From: Ignavibacteriae bacterium HGW-Ignavibacteriae-1
GTDB taxonomy: Bacteria > Bacteroidota > Ignavibacteria > Kapaibacteriales > UBA2268
Assembly (NCBI GenBank): GCA_002839825.1
Contig: PGYU01000008.1
Coordinates: forward strand, 1 to 64,000
Direction: 5' to 3'
DNA length: 64,000 nucleotides
Both the position numbers and the translations under genes were made by a program. Of this stretch, positions 45,780-55,198 are shown piece by piece. Under the pieces are notes generated by a model, which saw only the letters and a list, made by a program, of their open reading frames with translations, did no database searches and was not told the origin of the DNA. Each line of letters begins with the position of its first letter. Positions within the stretch are counted from its first letter, which is position 1.

Positions 45780-46463
45780 TTAACTCGGAATTTTTACTGA
45801 ATTCATGCGACCGGAAATCCAACCCACTCTTTTATTTATATAATTCGTAGGTTTGGCAGGCGACCATCTGTGTGGGTTCGGCAAAACTGAGGCCAACAAA
45901 GCTGCTTCACGACGGCTTAAATCAATTGCCGATTTCCCGAAAAACTTTTTAGATGCAGCTTCTGCACCGTAAACCCCATCGCCCCATTCTACAACATTTA
46001 CATAAATTTCGATAATTCTTTTTTTGTCCCAAATTGCTTCAATTAAATATGTAAAATAAGCTTCAAAAGCTTTTCGGACATAATTACGCGAATGATTCAG
46101 GAAAGTATTTTTCGCAGTTTGCATAGTAACTGTGCTTGCTCCGCGCTTTTTTTTGCCTTTTTGCCGTTTATTATAGTTTTGCGCATCTTTTACGGCTTTC
46201 CAATCAATTCCGAAATGTGTCATAAATCGGGCGTCTTCAGCTGCTATGATTGCTCTGATTAAATTTGGCGAAACTTCGTCGTAGTCAACCCATTCGCGTT
46301 CGATAAAATGCAATTTGCCGTCTGTGAGAGATTCCACAGAGCGAATGATAATCAGCGGCGTCAGTGGCGGGTTTACATATTTGTAAACTACTACTAAAGC
46401 GACTGAAAAAATTATAAATAACAGACTATAATATATTATAATTCTAAATATTTTACCAATCAT
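45780..46463 (-). CDS. mtgA: Monofunctional biosynthetic peptidoglycan transglycosylase
   Basis: The 227-residue GT51 enzyme has one N-terminal membrane helix. It polymerises lipid II. The catalytic Glu76 is in IIAAEDARFMTHFGID, and GASTVTMQTAKN, RIIEIYVNVVEWGDGVYGAEAA and LPNPHRWSP are the other GT51 motifs. It lacks a transpeptidase domain, as expected of MtgA. Its 5' end overlaps the upstream lipoprotein gene by 11 bp, and mutS follows 4 bp later. Confidence 0.95.
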   Translation of the reverse strand: MIGKIFRIIIYYSLLFIIFSVALVVVYKYVNPPLTPLIIIRSVESLTDGKLHFIEREWVDYDEVSPNLIRAIIAAEDARFMTHFGIDWKAVKDAQNYNKRQKGKKKRGASTVTMQTAKNTFLNHSRNYVRKAFEAYFTYLIEAIWDKKRIIEIYVNVVEWGDGVYGAEAASKKFFGKSAIDLSRREAALLASVLPNPHRWSPAKPTNYINKRVGWISGRMNSVKIPS

Positions 46464-46830
46464 GACCCACCGGTGCTACAGAATTTGAAATAGAATGCGA
46501 AAATGTAATTTCCAAATTGACAGTATCAGGCGGATTCAAGCGAAATTTATCGAAAATAAGGCGGAAATTCTTTTCTCCGGTTGGATAAATATCGCCATAG
46601 CCTCGCTCTACTCGCTGAATTTCATTCCCGTCTGTATAAGCTGTTGCAATTAAAATCACAAAATAAGCAGGTATTTCGCCGACATTTTTTAATGTAACAT
46701 CGGCGAAATAATGCCCACTTTCTACAAAACCGAATTTCTTTTCCGAAACAATTATTTTCGGGTCTTTTTTCGGCTCGCAAGCAAAAATAATTAATATAAT
46801 TATAAATATATATATTAATTTATTTCTCAT
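46453..46830 (-). CDS. Small lipoprotein of unknown function
   Basis: The 125-residue protein has a lipobox with Cys18 in LIIFACEP, so it is a membrane-anchored periplasmic or surface lipoprotein. The rest is one beta-rich domain (KKFGFVESGHYFADVTLKNVGEIPAYFVIL), similar in look to FxLYD/late-embryogenesis-type domains; I do not recognise it firmly. It overlaps the M20 peptidase by 4 bp (ATGA) and mtgA by 11 bp, so it is translationally coupled to cell-wall synthesis genes. Confidence 0.75.
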   Translation of the reverse strand: MRNKLIYIFIIILIIFACEPKKDPKIIVSEKKFGFVESGHYFADVTLKNVGEIPAYFVILIATAYTDGNEIQRVERGYGDIYPTGEKNFRLIFDKFRLNPPDTVNLEITFSHSISNSVAPVGHDW

Positions 46831-48194
46831 TTAGCGAATTCTTCTAAGAAAATTGCACTTGCTTTAATTCCGCCAAAGAAATTATCTATTGAAAAACTTT
46901 CGTTTGGCGAATGAATATTATCCGATGGCAAACCAATGCCCATTAATATAGTTGGTGCTTTTAGCTCCGAGCCGAACATTTCGACGATTGGAATCGAGCC
47001 ACCTTCGCGCATCATGATTGGGTCTTTGCCAAAAGCTCTGTTCATAGCGCGTTTCGCGGCATTCAGTCCATCGCTTTCGAGTTCAATCATCACAGGATTG
47101 CCACCATGAAGCGGAGTAATATCCAATTTCACTGTAGGAGGCGTGATTGACTTCAAATGATTTGTAATTTTTGCAGTAATATCTTCATGATTTTGATACG
47201 GAACAAGTCTCATCGAAATTTTGGCAGATGCTTTTGATGGCAGAATTGTCTTGGCGCCTTCGCCTGTATAGCCGCCATAAATCCCGTTCAGGTCTAAAGT
47301 AGGGCGAGCCCAAGTACGTTCTAAAGTTGTGAAGCCGAATTCTCCGTTTCCTTCTGCCACACCCAATTCTTCGGTATATTCCTCATAATTGAACGGTAAC
47401 TTAGCGAAACCCTCTCTCTCTTCGCTTGTGAGTGGTTTGACGTCATCGTAAAAGCCCGGAATTGTAATTCTTCCATACTTATCTTTAAGTGAAGAAACTA
47501 TATCGCAAAGTACGTTTAGCGGATTATCCACAGCACCGCCATAAGTGCCGGAATGCAAGTCGCGATTTGGACCGGTCACGGTAATTTCGATATAAGAAAG
47601 TCCACGCAATGAATAACAAATCGAAGGCAAACCCTCTGCGAACCACTCAGTGTCAGAGACCATTACAGTATCGCATTTGAGCATATCCTTATGCTGGCGG
47701 ATAAAAACATCGAGATTATTGCTACCACACTCTTCTTCGCCTTCAATCATAAATTTGATATTAACAGGCAAACACCCGTTCGTTTTTTGATATGCTTCGA
47801 CTGCTTTGATATGTGCGAAAACTTGCCCTTTGTCGTCGGAGCTGCCACGAGCATAGATTTTGCCATTATTTACAACAGGCTCGAATGGTGGCGAATTCCA
47901 TAATTCGATTGGGTCAACGGGCTGAACGTCATAATGACCGTAAATCAAAACAGTCTTAGCATCAGCACCTGCGCGCAAATCTTCGGCATATACCACCGGA
48001 TGACCTGCTGTTTCGTAAAGCTCCACGCGGGGCATTCCAATATCATTTAGTTGAGTTACGAGCCAATCTGCGGCTTTGCGAGTGTCTTGATTATGTTCTG
48101 TCTGGCTGCTGACGCTGGGTATTTTCAAAAATTCAACCAATTCTGAGAAGAATCTGTCTTTGTTTGATTCGATAAACTGAATGTAATCGCTCAT
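46827..48194 (-). CDS. M20-family metallopeptidase (dipeptidase)
   Basis: The 455-residue enzyme lacks a signal peptide and is cytoplasmic. Two-metal M20 motifs: YGHYDVQPVDP (metal His-Asp), ARGSSDDKGQ (bridging Asp), FMIEGEEECGSNN (catalytic Glu), VSDTEW, and the late His in LHSGTYGG/HSPNE. The dimerisation lid lies near residues 200-330. Likely a dipeptidase of the PepV/CNDP type; exact specificity is unknown. It is the first gene of the operon leading to mutS. Confidence 0.94.
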   Translation of the reverse strand: MSDYIQFIESNKDRFFSELVEFLKIPSVSSQTEHNQDTRKAADWLVTQLNDIGMPRVELYETAGHPVVYAEDLRAGADAKTVLIYGHYDVQPVDPIELWNSPPFEPVVNNGKIYARGSSDDKGQVFAHIKAVEAYQKTNGCLPVNIKFMIEGEEECGSNNLDVFIRQHKDMLKCDTVMVSDTEWFAEGLPSICYSLRGLSYIEITVTGPNRDLHSGTYGGAVDNPLNVLCDIVSSLKDKYGRITIPGFYDDVKPLTSEEREGFAKLPFNYEEYTEELGVAEGNGEFGFTTLERTWARPTLDLNGIYGGYTGEGAKTILPSKASAKISMRLVPYQNHEDITAKITNHLKSITPPTVKLDITPLHGGNPVMIELESDGLNAAKRAMNRAFGKDPIMMREGGSIPIVEMFGSELKAPTILMGIGLPSDNIHSPNESFSIDNFFGGIKASAIFLEEFAK

Positions 48195-48428
48195 TTTTTT
48201 TCCTTTTAATCAAAAATATCAAATATTTTTATTTTTGGTTTGACGAATGAATGTAGCTAATCGTTAAAAATTTCTTTAATCTTTTAATATACGGTACAAA
48301 CAAAATAACCCATGGCAAAACATTCCTAAAATTTTATTTAGTTACAACTGCATTGTTAAAAGTGATAAAATTCGCTTAAACTTGTTCAAATATTGACAAT
48401 ACAATCACAATAATATCAAAATATTCAC

Positions 48429-48436
48429 TATTTTTG
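48429..48436 (+). promoter_or_regulatory. Candidate -7 box before ackA
   Basis: TATTTTTG is a perfect TAnnTTTG box 44 bp before the start codon. No convincing -33 TTTG lies at the usual distance. The remaining 285-bp spacer towards the peptidase gene holds nothing I can name. Confidence 0.35.
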
Positions 48437-48479
48437 TATTAAGTTAATTTAACTTGTTTGAACAATTTTTGGAAAAATC

Positions 48480-49724
48480 ATGAATATATTAGTCTTAAAC
48501 TGTGGAAGTTCATCTCTCAAATTTCAAATCATTGAGACAGACTTAGAGTTAATCGAAAAACATGCAGATGTATGTTTAGTCAAAGGTTTAGTCGAAAGAA
48601 TCGGCTCACAATCACTGATTTCCATCAAAGTAGAAGGAAAACAAGCGTTCAAGCAAGCCGCTCCACTTCGCGATCACAAGCAAGCGATCAATTATGTCAT
48701 CAATTGGATTATTTCCGACGAATCACAAATTCCGGGCATTAATTCCATCAACGACATTCATGCTGTCGGACATAGAACAGTTCACGGTGGTGAAGCTTTT
48801 CACCATTCGGTGCGTATAGATAACGATGTAATCAAGAGCCTTGAAGATAACATAGACTTGGCTCCTTTGCACAATCCTGCAAATATCAAAGGTATCAAGG
48901 CAGCAAAAGATGTTTTTGGACCGGGAACGCCACAAGTCGCAATTTTTGATACATCGTTCCACCAAACTATGCCGGAAACAAGCTATTTATACGCTATTCC
49001 GTATCAATATTATAGAAGATATAAAATTAGAAAATACGGTTTTCATGGCACTTCACACAGATATGTATCCTACAGATATAGAAAAATCGAAGGGCTAACA
49101 AAGGATGAAACCAACATCATTACTTTGCATCTCGGCAATGGTGCTTCATGTTGTGCTATCAAAAATGGTAAATCAATTGATACTTCAATGGGTTTCACTC
49201 CTCTCGAAGGACTCATGATGGGAACTCGTTGTGGCGACGTTGACCCTTCGGTCATCGAATTTATCGCTCACAAAGAGCAATCAACTTTAGATGAAATTTT
49301 CAACATGTTGAATAAACGCTCCGGTTTATTGGGAATTTCGGGCTTAACTCACGATATGCGTGATTTGCTCGAAGAAGAAGAAGAACACCAAGACAGACGT
49401 GCCACACTTGCTGTAAGGATGTTCAGCCAAAGAATCAAGAAATATATTGGTGCTTATTTGGCACAAATGAACGGCGCTGATGCAATTTGCTTCACAGGCG
49501 GAATCGGCGAAAATGCGGCTGAAGTTCGTGCAAGAGCATGTGAAGATTTGGAATGGTTCGGAATAAAATTAGACCCGAAATTGAATAGCCAAATGATACG
49601 CGGAAAAGAAGGTATCATCAGCACTGCCGATAGCCGTATCAAAGTTTATGTTTTGCCTACGAATGAGGAATTAGTTATTGCTCGCGATACAGTCAGAGTT
49701 GTTTTAAATTCAAAATTACCATAA
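48480..49724 (+). CDS. ackA: Acetate kinase
   Basis: The 414-residue enzyme interconverts acetyl phosphate and acetate, making ATP. Signatures: VLNCGSSSLKFQII at the N-terminus, RTVHGGEAFHHSV, FDTSFHQTMPETSYLYAIP, HGTSHRYVS, HLGNGASCCAIKNGKSIDTSMGFTPLEG, GTRCGDVDPS and FTGGIGENAAEVR. It is 15 bp before pta, so the two form the classical acetate operon. Confidence 0.98.
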   Translation: MNILVLNCGSSSLKFQIIETDLELIEKHADVCLVKGLVERIGSQSLISIKVEGKQAFKQAAPLRDHKQAINYVINWIISDESQIPGINSINDIHAVGHRTVHGGEAFHHSVRIDNDVIKSLEDNIDLAPLHNPANIKGIKAAKDVFGPGTPQVAIFDTSFHQTMPETSYLYAIPYQYYRRYKIRKYGFHGTSHRYVSYRYRKIEGLTKDETNIITLHLGNGASCCAIKNGKSIDTSMGFTPLEGLMMGTRCGDVDPSVIEFIAHKEQSTLDEIFNMLNKRSGLLGISGLTHDMRDLLEEEEEHQDRRATLAVRMFSQRIKKYIGAYLAQMNGADAICFTGGIGENAAEVRARACEDLEWFGIKLDPKLNSQMIRGKEGIISTADSRIKVYVLPTNEELVIARDTVRVVLNSKLP

Positions 49725-49739
49725 TATAAAGGAGAGATA

Positions 49740-50717
49740 ATGTCTAAAAATCCATTTATTGATGAAATTAGAAACAAAGCTAAATCAAAAAATGCGCTTG
49801 TAGCTTTTCCGGATGCAGAAGATATCCGCTCTATAAAGACATGCCGCTTTTTAGCAGACGAAAAAATCGCTCGTCCGGCTTTGGTGGGCAATCCCGAAAA
49901 TATTCGCAAAGTTGCTACTGAAAATGGTGTGAACATTGATGATATTTTGATTTACGATTCGAAGAACGGTCAGCATCGCAATGATTTTGCAGCAATGCTT
50001 TTTGAAAAACGCAAGCACAAAGGCATGACTCAAGAGCAAGCCTACGAGACAGTCGGCAACCCGCTTTATTATGCAGGATTTCTGCTCGAAACAGGCGTAG
50101 TCAATGTGGTTGTAGGCGGTAACGTTTCGAGCACAGGCGATGTAATGCGTGCTTCGATATTTACCGTTGGTGTAGCCGAAGGCATTTCAATCGTAAGTTC
50201 ATTTTTCATCATGACTTTCCCCGATAAGATGTATTGCTTCGCTGATTGTGCGGTCAATCCTGACCCAACAGCAACTCAACTTTGCGATATAGCAATTAGC
50301 TCGGCAACTAATTTCCAAAAAATCACAGGTTTTGAACCGAAAATTGCGATGCTGTCATTTTCAACAAACGGAAGTGCAGAGCATGATTTAGTAGCCAAAG
50401 TTCAAACAGCTACTTCGATGTTGAAAGAAAAGGCACCTCATTTGCAAAGTGATGGCGAAATGCAATTAGATGCAGCAATCATACCATCAATCGGCGAACG
50501 TAAATTCCCGGGTTCGACAGTAGCTGGAAAAGCAAATGTACTCGTATTCCCCGATTTAAACTCAGGCAATATCGGCTATAAACTTACTGAACGTTTGGCA
50601 GGTGCTGAAGCAGTTGGTCCAATCGTACAAGGATTGCGTAAACCATATTGCGATTTATCTCGCGGTTGCTCCGTGGACGATATGGTCAACGTTGCAGCAA
50701 TTTGCAGCTTAATGTAA
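49740..50717 (+). CDS. pta: Phosphate acetyltransferase
   Basis: The 325-residue enzyme transfers acetyl between CoA and phosphate and works with AckA. The PTA domain has ALVAFPDAEDIRS, DCAVNPDPTATQLCDIAI, MLSFSTNGSAEHDLVAKV and VLVFPDLNSGNIGYKLTERLAGAEAVGPIVQG. It is the short form without the regulatory DRTGG domains. A strong ribosome site (AAAGGAGAG) precedes it. The terminator at 50741 ends the operon. Confidence 0.96.
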   Translation: MSKNPFIDEIRNKAKSKNALVAFPDAEDIRSIKTCRFLADEKIARPALVGNPENIRKVATENGVNIDDILIYDSKNGQHRNDFAAMLFEKRKHKGMTQEQAYETVGNPLYYAGFLLETGVVNVVVGGNVSSTGDVMRASIFTVGVAEGISIVSSFFIMTFPDKMYCFADCAVNPDPTATQLCDIAISSATNFQKITGFEPKIAMLSFSTNGSAEHDLVAKVQTATSMLKEKAPHLQSDGEMQLDAAIIPSIGERKFPGSTVAGKANVLVFPDLNSGNIGYKLTERLAGAEAVGPIVQGLRKPYCDLSRGCSVDDMVNVAAICSLM

Positions 50718-50740
50718 AAATTGATTTTTGAAAATAAAAA

Positions 50741-50772
50741 AATGGGACAATTTATCGTTGTCCCATTTTTTT
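50741..50772. terminator. Bidirectional terminator between pta and aldolase gene
   Basis: A 10-bp stem AATGGGACAA / TTGTCCCATT (50741-50750, 50758-50767) with a 7-nt loop, flanked by an A-run on the left and a T-run on the right. It separates convergent genes. Confidence 0.88.
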
Positions 50773-50786
50773 TAAATTCAGCGCCC

Positions 50787-51848
50787 TTACGCAATCGTTA
50801 CTTCAGGGCTAAGATAAACATCTTGGATTGTGTTCAACAACTTTACACCTTCTTCCATCGGACGTTGGAATGCCTTTCTACCCGAAATTAGCCCTTGTCC
50901 GCCTGCACGTTTGTTAATTACAGATGTTATGGCAGCTTCGGCAAAGTCATTTGCACCGGATGCACCACCGCTGTTTATGAGCCCAATTTTGCCCATATAA
51001 CAATTTGCGACTTGGTAGCGACACAAATCAATCGGGTGGTCTGAGGAAAGTTCAGTATAGATGCGTTTGTCGAATTTTCCATAAGAAGAATTACCCATAT
51101 TGAGAGCCTCAAACCCTCCATTGTTTTCAGGTAATTTCTGCTTAATAATGTCAGCTTGAATCGTTACGCCCAAATGATTGGCTTGTCCGGTCAAATCTGC
51201 CGAAACGTGATAATCTTTGTCCTTTTTGAATTCAGGATTACGCACATAGCACCACAAAATAGTCGGCATACCAAGCTCGTGAGCCAATTGGAACGCTTCG
51301 GCTATCTCGACAATCTGACGAGAGCTCTCTTCCGAACCAAAGTAAATCGTCGCACCAATTGCAGCAGCACCCATATCATAAGCCTGTTCAACTCTTCCGA
51401 ATAGTACTTGGTCAAATTTATTGGGGAAAGTCATCAATTCGTTATGATTTATTTTTACGATGAAAGGGATTTTGTTAGCGTATTTACGAGCTACGATCCC
51501 AAGCACACCAAAAGTCGAAGCAACTGCATTGCAACCGCCTTCTATAGCTAATTTGACGATATTTTCAGCATCAAAATATATAGGATTTTTGGCAAAACTT
51601 GCTCCGGCAGAATGCTCGATGCCTTGGTCAACAGGTAAAATTGACATATAACCTGTGCCAGCCAAACGTCCATGATTGTAAATCCATTGCAAATTGCCGA
51701 GAGTACGGTTATTGCGGTCTGAATTTAGAAAAACTCTGTCCACAAAATCCGAACCCGGAAGATTCAGTTGTTCTTTAGAAATTTTAGGTGTTGAAAAATT
51801 TAACAAATAATCGGATTTTTCACCCAAATACTCAGTGATTTTGCTCAT
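50787..51848 (-). CDS. fbaB: Class I fructose-bisphosphate aldolase (DhnA/FbaB type)
   Basis: The 353-residue enzyme cleaves fructose 1,6-bisphosphate by a Schiff-base mechanism. Sections shared with E. coli Fba[69 protein letters not shown], and the C-terminal [13 protein letters not shown] with [12 protein letters not shown]. With the phosphofructokinase at 6534 it supports glycolysis/gluconeogenesis. Convergent with pta. The gene has no operon partner. Confidence 0.95.
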   Translation of the reverse strand: MSKITEYLGEKSDYLLNFSTPKISKEQLNLPGSDFVDRVFLNSDRNNRTLGNLQWIYNHGRLAGTGYMSILPVDQGIEHSAGASFAKNPIYFDAENIVKLAIEGGCNAVASTFGVLGIVARKYANKIPFIVKINHNELMTFPNKFDQVLFGRVEQAYDMGAAAIGATIYFGSEESSRQIVEIAEAFQLAHELGMPTILWCYVRNPEFKKDKDYHVSADLTGQANHLGVTIQADIIKQKLPENNGGFEALNMGNSSYGKFDKRIYTELSSDHPIDLCRYQVANCYMGKIGLINSGGASGANDFAEAAITSVINKRAGGQGLISGRKAFQRPMEEGVKLLNTIQDVYLSPEVTIA

Positions 51849-51982
51849 TTTATACTCCGCTTCAATAATTTTCTGAAATTTTTTACAATAATTATACTAA
51901 TACGTTTATCATTTGTATTTTAATTTATTAGAATTTGCTAAATTACGAAAATTTTTATGAATAACAAACTGGTACTTTGGTA

Positions 51983-53230
51983 ATGATGACAAAAGCAAGG
52001 TTTTTAATATTTACAACATTTTTTATGATTTTTGTATTTACCGCATCGTTTGCCCAAGAAGACAGATGCCGTGACTTTATGATAACTGATGGCTCAGAGC
52101 AACTGATTGACTTAGGGATTGATACAACAGGCAATTGGTGGGTGGTCTCTGCCCCATTCACTTATAAGTACAGAATCACTATTAGCGATGTTGAGTACGA
52201 TGTGTTGGATTCGCTTACATTGCCCGTTTTCTCTCATGACGGTAGCAATTGGGCTTTTTTCGGATATGATGTGGGAAGCTGGAAATTATTCACTCGATAT
52301 GAAGTTATTGATTTTGGATCGGTCACTCCGGGTAGCATTATATTTTCTACGCTGACTAATCTTTTGGTTTATTCGGTATATCGCGGAGAAATCGAATATG
52401 TCAATTTAAATGGCAGAGAAATTCAAATAATGCATCGAGCCGGGAAATTACACATTAGTCCTTGGGGAGATAGATTTGCATTTACTGCACTCAGAGGCAC
52501 TTCTCATGTTGTCAATATCAATGGTCGTGACAGTGATTATTTTGATGATATATTAGATGCCGGATTTAAAGAAAACGGCGAATTTGTCTATGCAGGGCGA
52601 CGTGGCAACGGTTGGCGAGTTTACTACAACGAGAAGGAAATTTCTACAGAATTCAAAGATGTGTTGGAAATCGCAGTCAACCCTATCGGCAAAACGGTTG
52701 GAGCTTTGGTGTTGGGCTTTAGCTCCAAATATCAAGGCGTAATGTTTTCGGATGAATACCGAGAACCGCTATATGGAATGATGTACGACAATGTGTGGGG
52801 ATTGGCTGTGCATCCAAATCTTGCGCTAATTTCGTATGGTGCAACCTTCAATTTGGCTAATTTTGTCGTTTTCAGCACTACGGAATATAATGGTGGATTG
52901 ACTCCGGGCGTTCCCAGATTTACTCACGATGGCGATGTTTTGTATTTTATGGGCTGTGATATGGATTGCTTTGTCAATGTCAATGGTCGCAAATTTGTTG
53001 TCTATGGCGGATTAGATCCTTCATCTCCCTTTGCAATTGATACGGAGGGCAAAGCGATTGCATATGGAACCTCATTACATCTAAATATGACGTATCTGGA
53101 AACACGCAATACACATGCAGGCATCATGGTTGATTACTCTTCAAAGGCAATTTACAATCGAAAAACTGAAAGATTCGAATCACTCGGTGTAATCAATAAT
53201 CGTGTGTATTTGCTAACGTGCAAACCTTAG
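51983..53230 (+). CDS. Secreted beta-propeller-like protein, unknown function
   Basis: The 415-residue protein has signal peptide MTKARFLIFTTFFMIFVFTASFA. I take the ATG at 51983 (adjacent ATG 51986; a TTG at 51977 is less likely). The body shows repeated strands of the type HDGSNWAFFGYD, PWGDRFAFTALRG and GDVLYFMG, with intervals of about 45 residues, suggesting WD40/TolB-like blades. No sorting domain ends it, so it may stay in the periplasm. The stop overlaps the convergent gene's stop by 4 bp. Confidence 0.72.
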   Translation: MMTKARFLIFTTFFMIFVFTASFAQEDRCRDFMITDGSEQLIDLGIDTTGNWWVVSAPFTYKYRITISDVEYDVLDSLTLPVFSHDGSNWAFFGYDVGSWKLFTRYEVIDFGSVTPGSIIFSTLTNLLVYSVYRGEIEYVNLNGREIQIMHRAGKLHISPWGDRFAFTALRGTSHVVNINGRDSDYFDDILDAGFKENGEFVYAGRRGNGWRVYYNEKEISTEFKDVLEIAVNPIGKTVGALVLGFSSKYQGVMFSDEYREPLYGMMYDNVWGLAVHPNLALISYGATFNLANFVVFSTTEYNGGLTPGVPRFTHDGDVLYFMGCDMDCFVNVNGRKFVVYGGLDPSSPFAIDTEGKAIAYGTSLHLNMTYLETRNTHAGIMVDYSSKAIYNRKTERFESLGVINNRVYLLTCKP

Positions 53231-53886
53231 TGTTTGATAATCTTGTGATTGTAAATTCGCTTGTCATTTGTAAGGAGATTAACGATGTACATTCCGGCTG
53301 AAAGATTATCTAAATTATAAAAATCTCCGCTTTTACATTCTGCGATTAAGTTCCCGTTTAAGTCGAAAATCATAGCTTTGGTAATTTTGTCGGTAAAATT
53401 GATTTGATTGACATCAATTCGGACTAAGTCATCTTGCGGCTCATCAACACTATTAATAGCATCAAATATACTTATTTTGAAAACTACTGTCTGGACATCA
53501 TCGGGGAAACCGACTTCATGAAAATGAAAAGCAGCTTCGAGATAGCCGAATGATTGATTTGGATAGGCATGAAATATAAATTTGGTGTCAAACTTCGATT
53601 CCTCACTTAGCTCGAAAGTGAATTCATTTATATGAGAATCGAAATGAAATTCGCCCGGACACTGAACTGAAGTTTCCCAATTCACCGGTACTTCTGTCAA
53701 ATACTCTTTCTGCCAAATTATCATGACAGGTTCCTCTGTCAGACTTATAACTTCAGCATAATCATAGACATAATCAAATTTAGTTGTTTTTTTGATTATT
53801 ATTTCAGTTGGTTCGAGTTTGAAATTTGCAGCTTGGAGATTAGATGCAATAAATAATAAAGCAAGGATATAGTATAAATATTTCAT
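53227..53886 (-). CDS. Secreted protein with type IX sorting domain, unknown function
   Basis: The 219-residue protein has signal peptide MKYLYYILALLFIASNLQA. The middle (KFDYVYDYAEVISLTEEPVMIIWQ) is a short beta-sandwich-like domain I do not recognise. The C-terminus contains KAMIFDLNGNLIAECKSG and GMYIVNLLTNDKRIYNHKIIKH, a sorting domain. Its small size makes it one of the shortest cargo proteins here. The 4-bp tail-to-tail overlap leaves no terminator between the two genes. Confidence 0.75.
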   Translation of the reverse strand: MKYLYYILALLFIASNLQAANFKLEPTEIIIKKTTKFDYVYDYAEVISLTEEPVMIIWQKEYLTEVPVNWETSVQCPGEFHFDSHINEFTFELSEESKFDTKFIFHAYPNQSFGYLEAAFHFHEVGFPDDVQTVVFKISIFDAINSVDEPQDDLVRIDVNQINFTDKITKAMIFDLNGNLIAECKSGDFYNLDNLSAGMYIVNLLTNDKRIYNHKIIKH

Positions 53887-53940
53887 AGGACAACCTAACG
53901 ATTGATAAATAACAATAGAGGATTTTGCTCTCGAAATATT

Positions 53941-55167
53941 TTATTTAAATCGCAAGGCTCGCAATGGACTTATGCTCACAGCTATAAAAGCCGGAATAAT
54001 TGTAGCAGCTATTGTAAGAACAAGTGAAACGGCGATTACAAGGAGATAATGTTCCGGGACAATAGCTATTGGCAATGTGTCTAAGAAATAAATTTCACCT
54101 TTCAATCTTATAATTCCGTAGCTTTCCTGCAATTTACTAAAAATAAAAGCTATACCTGTGCCTAATAAAGTGCCCGTAAGCCCGATTACAAATCCTTGAT
54201 TGATAAAAGATGCCAGTAATTCTCTCTTTCTCATTCCCAAAGCTCTCAAAATGCCTATGGAGTTTGTTTTTTCGAGTATAGTAATCAACAGGGCAGTAAT
54301 AATATTCAAAACAGCAACGAGCGAAATCAGCCCCAAAATGATTGGAATAGGTTCCTTTTGTAATTCAATCCACGAAAACAGCGAACCATGAAAATTGAAA
54401 ATCGTAAAAGCAAAATATGGGTATCGCAAATATGATTCGAGTGTATCTACTAAAGCTGTTGATTGGTGCATGTCTGTCAACATTATTTTATATGATGAAG
54501 CTGTTCCATCGGGCATATCGAATAATTTTGCGGCACGCTTGAGCGGAATCAGGACTAAAACATCGTCAAATTGAACCATACCGCTTTTGTAAATAGCTTT
54601 AATTGTGAAATTATCAGCTTTGATCCCGCCAAAATTGAGCGCAGAATTATCTTTCATTGTAAAAATTACAATTTTATCGCCCATTTTGACGCCAAGTTTT
54701 TCGGACATTCTTTCGCTAATAATTGCTTCTTTGGCATTATCATCTGTAAAGGAATAAGTGCCTTGAGTGATAAATTTCTCGAATTCCGTGACCGACTTTT
54801 CGGGAATTATACCGTTGATAGTAATTCCGTCGGTATGCAAATCGGAACGAATCAATCCTTCCCTTTCGAGAATGGGCTCGACTCCTGTGACTTGCTTAAA
54901 ATTTTCTTTAATTTTTTCGCTCGTTTCTTCATAATTCGGTAGAGGTTCGCGGTTGAATGACGTTACGATAAGATGCGCCGAAAATCTTTCTGCGGTGTTG
55001 TGCAACTTCCTATCGAAGCCTTCGAGTATAGATAGGGATAAAATCAAAGCCAAGCATCCCAGCGTGACGCTTGCCAATGCTACAATCTTTGTAAATTTGA
55101 GAAATCTTTTCCTCCGAACACCTTGAGTAAGTCGCGAGGAAATCAATCGCACCAATGAATGATTCAT
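53941..55167 (-). CDS. LolC/LolE-like ABC transporter permease (FtsX fold)
   Basis: The 408-residue protein has one N-terminal helix (residues 25-50), a large periplasmic MacB-like domain to about 275, and three C-terminal helices. The N-terminus LISSRLTQGVRRKRFLKFTKIVALASVTLG and the FtsX segment EKTNSIGILRALGMRKREL are typical of lipoprotein-releasing LolC/E. It likely extracts lipoproteins from the inner membrane. No ATPase (LolD) is adjacent. The acyl-CoA dehydrogenase gene lies 31 bp upstream on the same strand. Confidence 0.87.
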   Translation of the reverse strand: MNHSLVRLISSRLTQGVRRKRFLKFTKIVALASVTLGCLALILSLSILEGFDRKLHNTAERFSAHLIVTSFNREPLPNYEETSEKIKENFKQVTGVEPILEREGLIRSDLHTDGITINGIIPEKSVTEFEKFITQGTYSFTDDNAKEAIISERMSEKLGVKMGDKIVIFTMKDNSALNFGGIKADNFTIKAIYKSGMVQFDDVLVLIPLKRAAKLFDMPDGTASSYKIMLTDMHQSTALVDTLESYLRYPYFAFTIFNFHGSLFSWIELQKEPIPIILGLISLVAVLNIITALLITILEKTNSIGILRALGMRKRELLASFINQGFVIGLTGTLLGTGIAFIFSKLQESYGIIRLKGEIYFLDTLPIAIVPEHYLLVIAVSLVLTIAATIIPAFIAVSISPLRALRFK

Positions 55168-55198
55168 GATATGTTTAATTTCCGGAAATGAATGTTTG

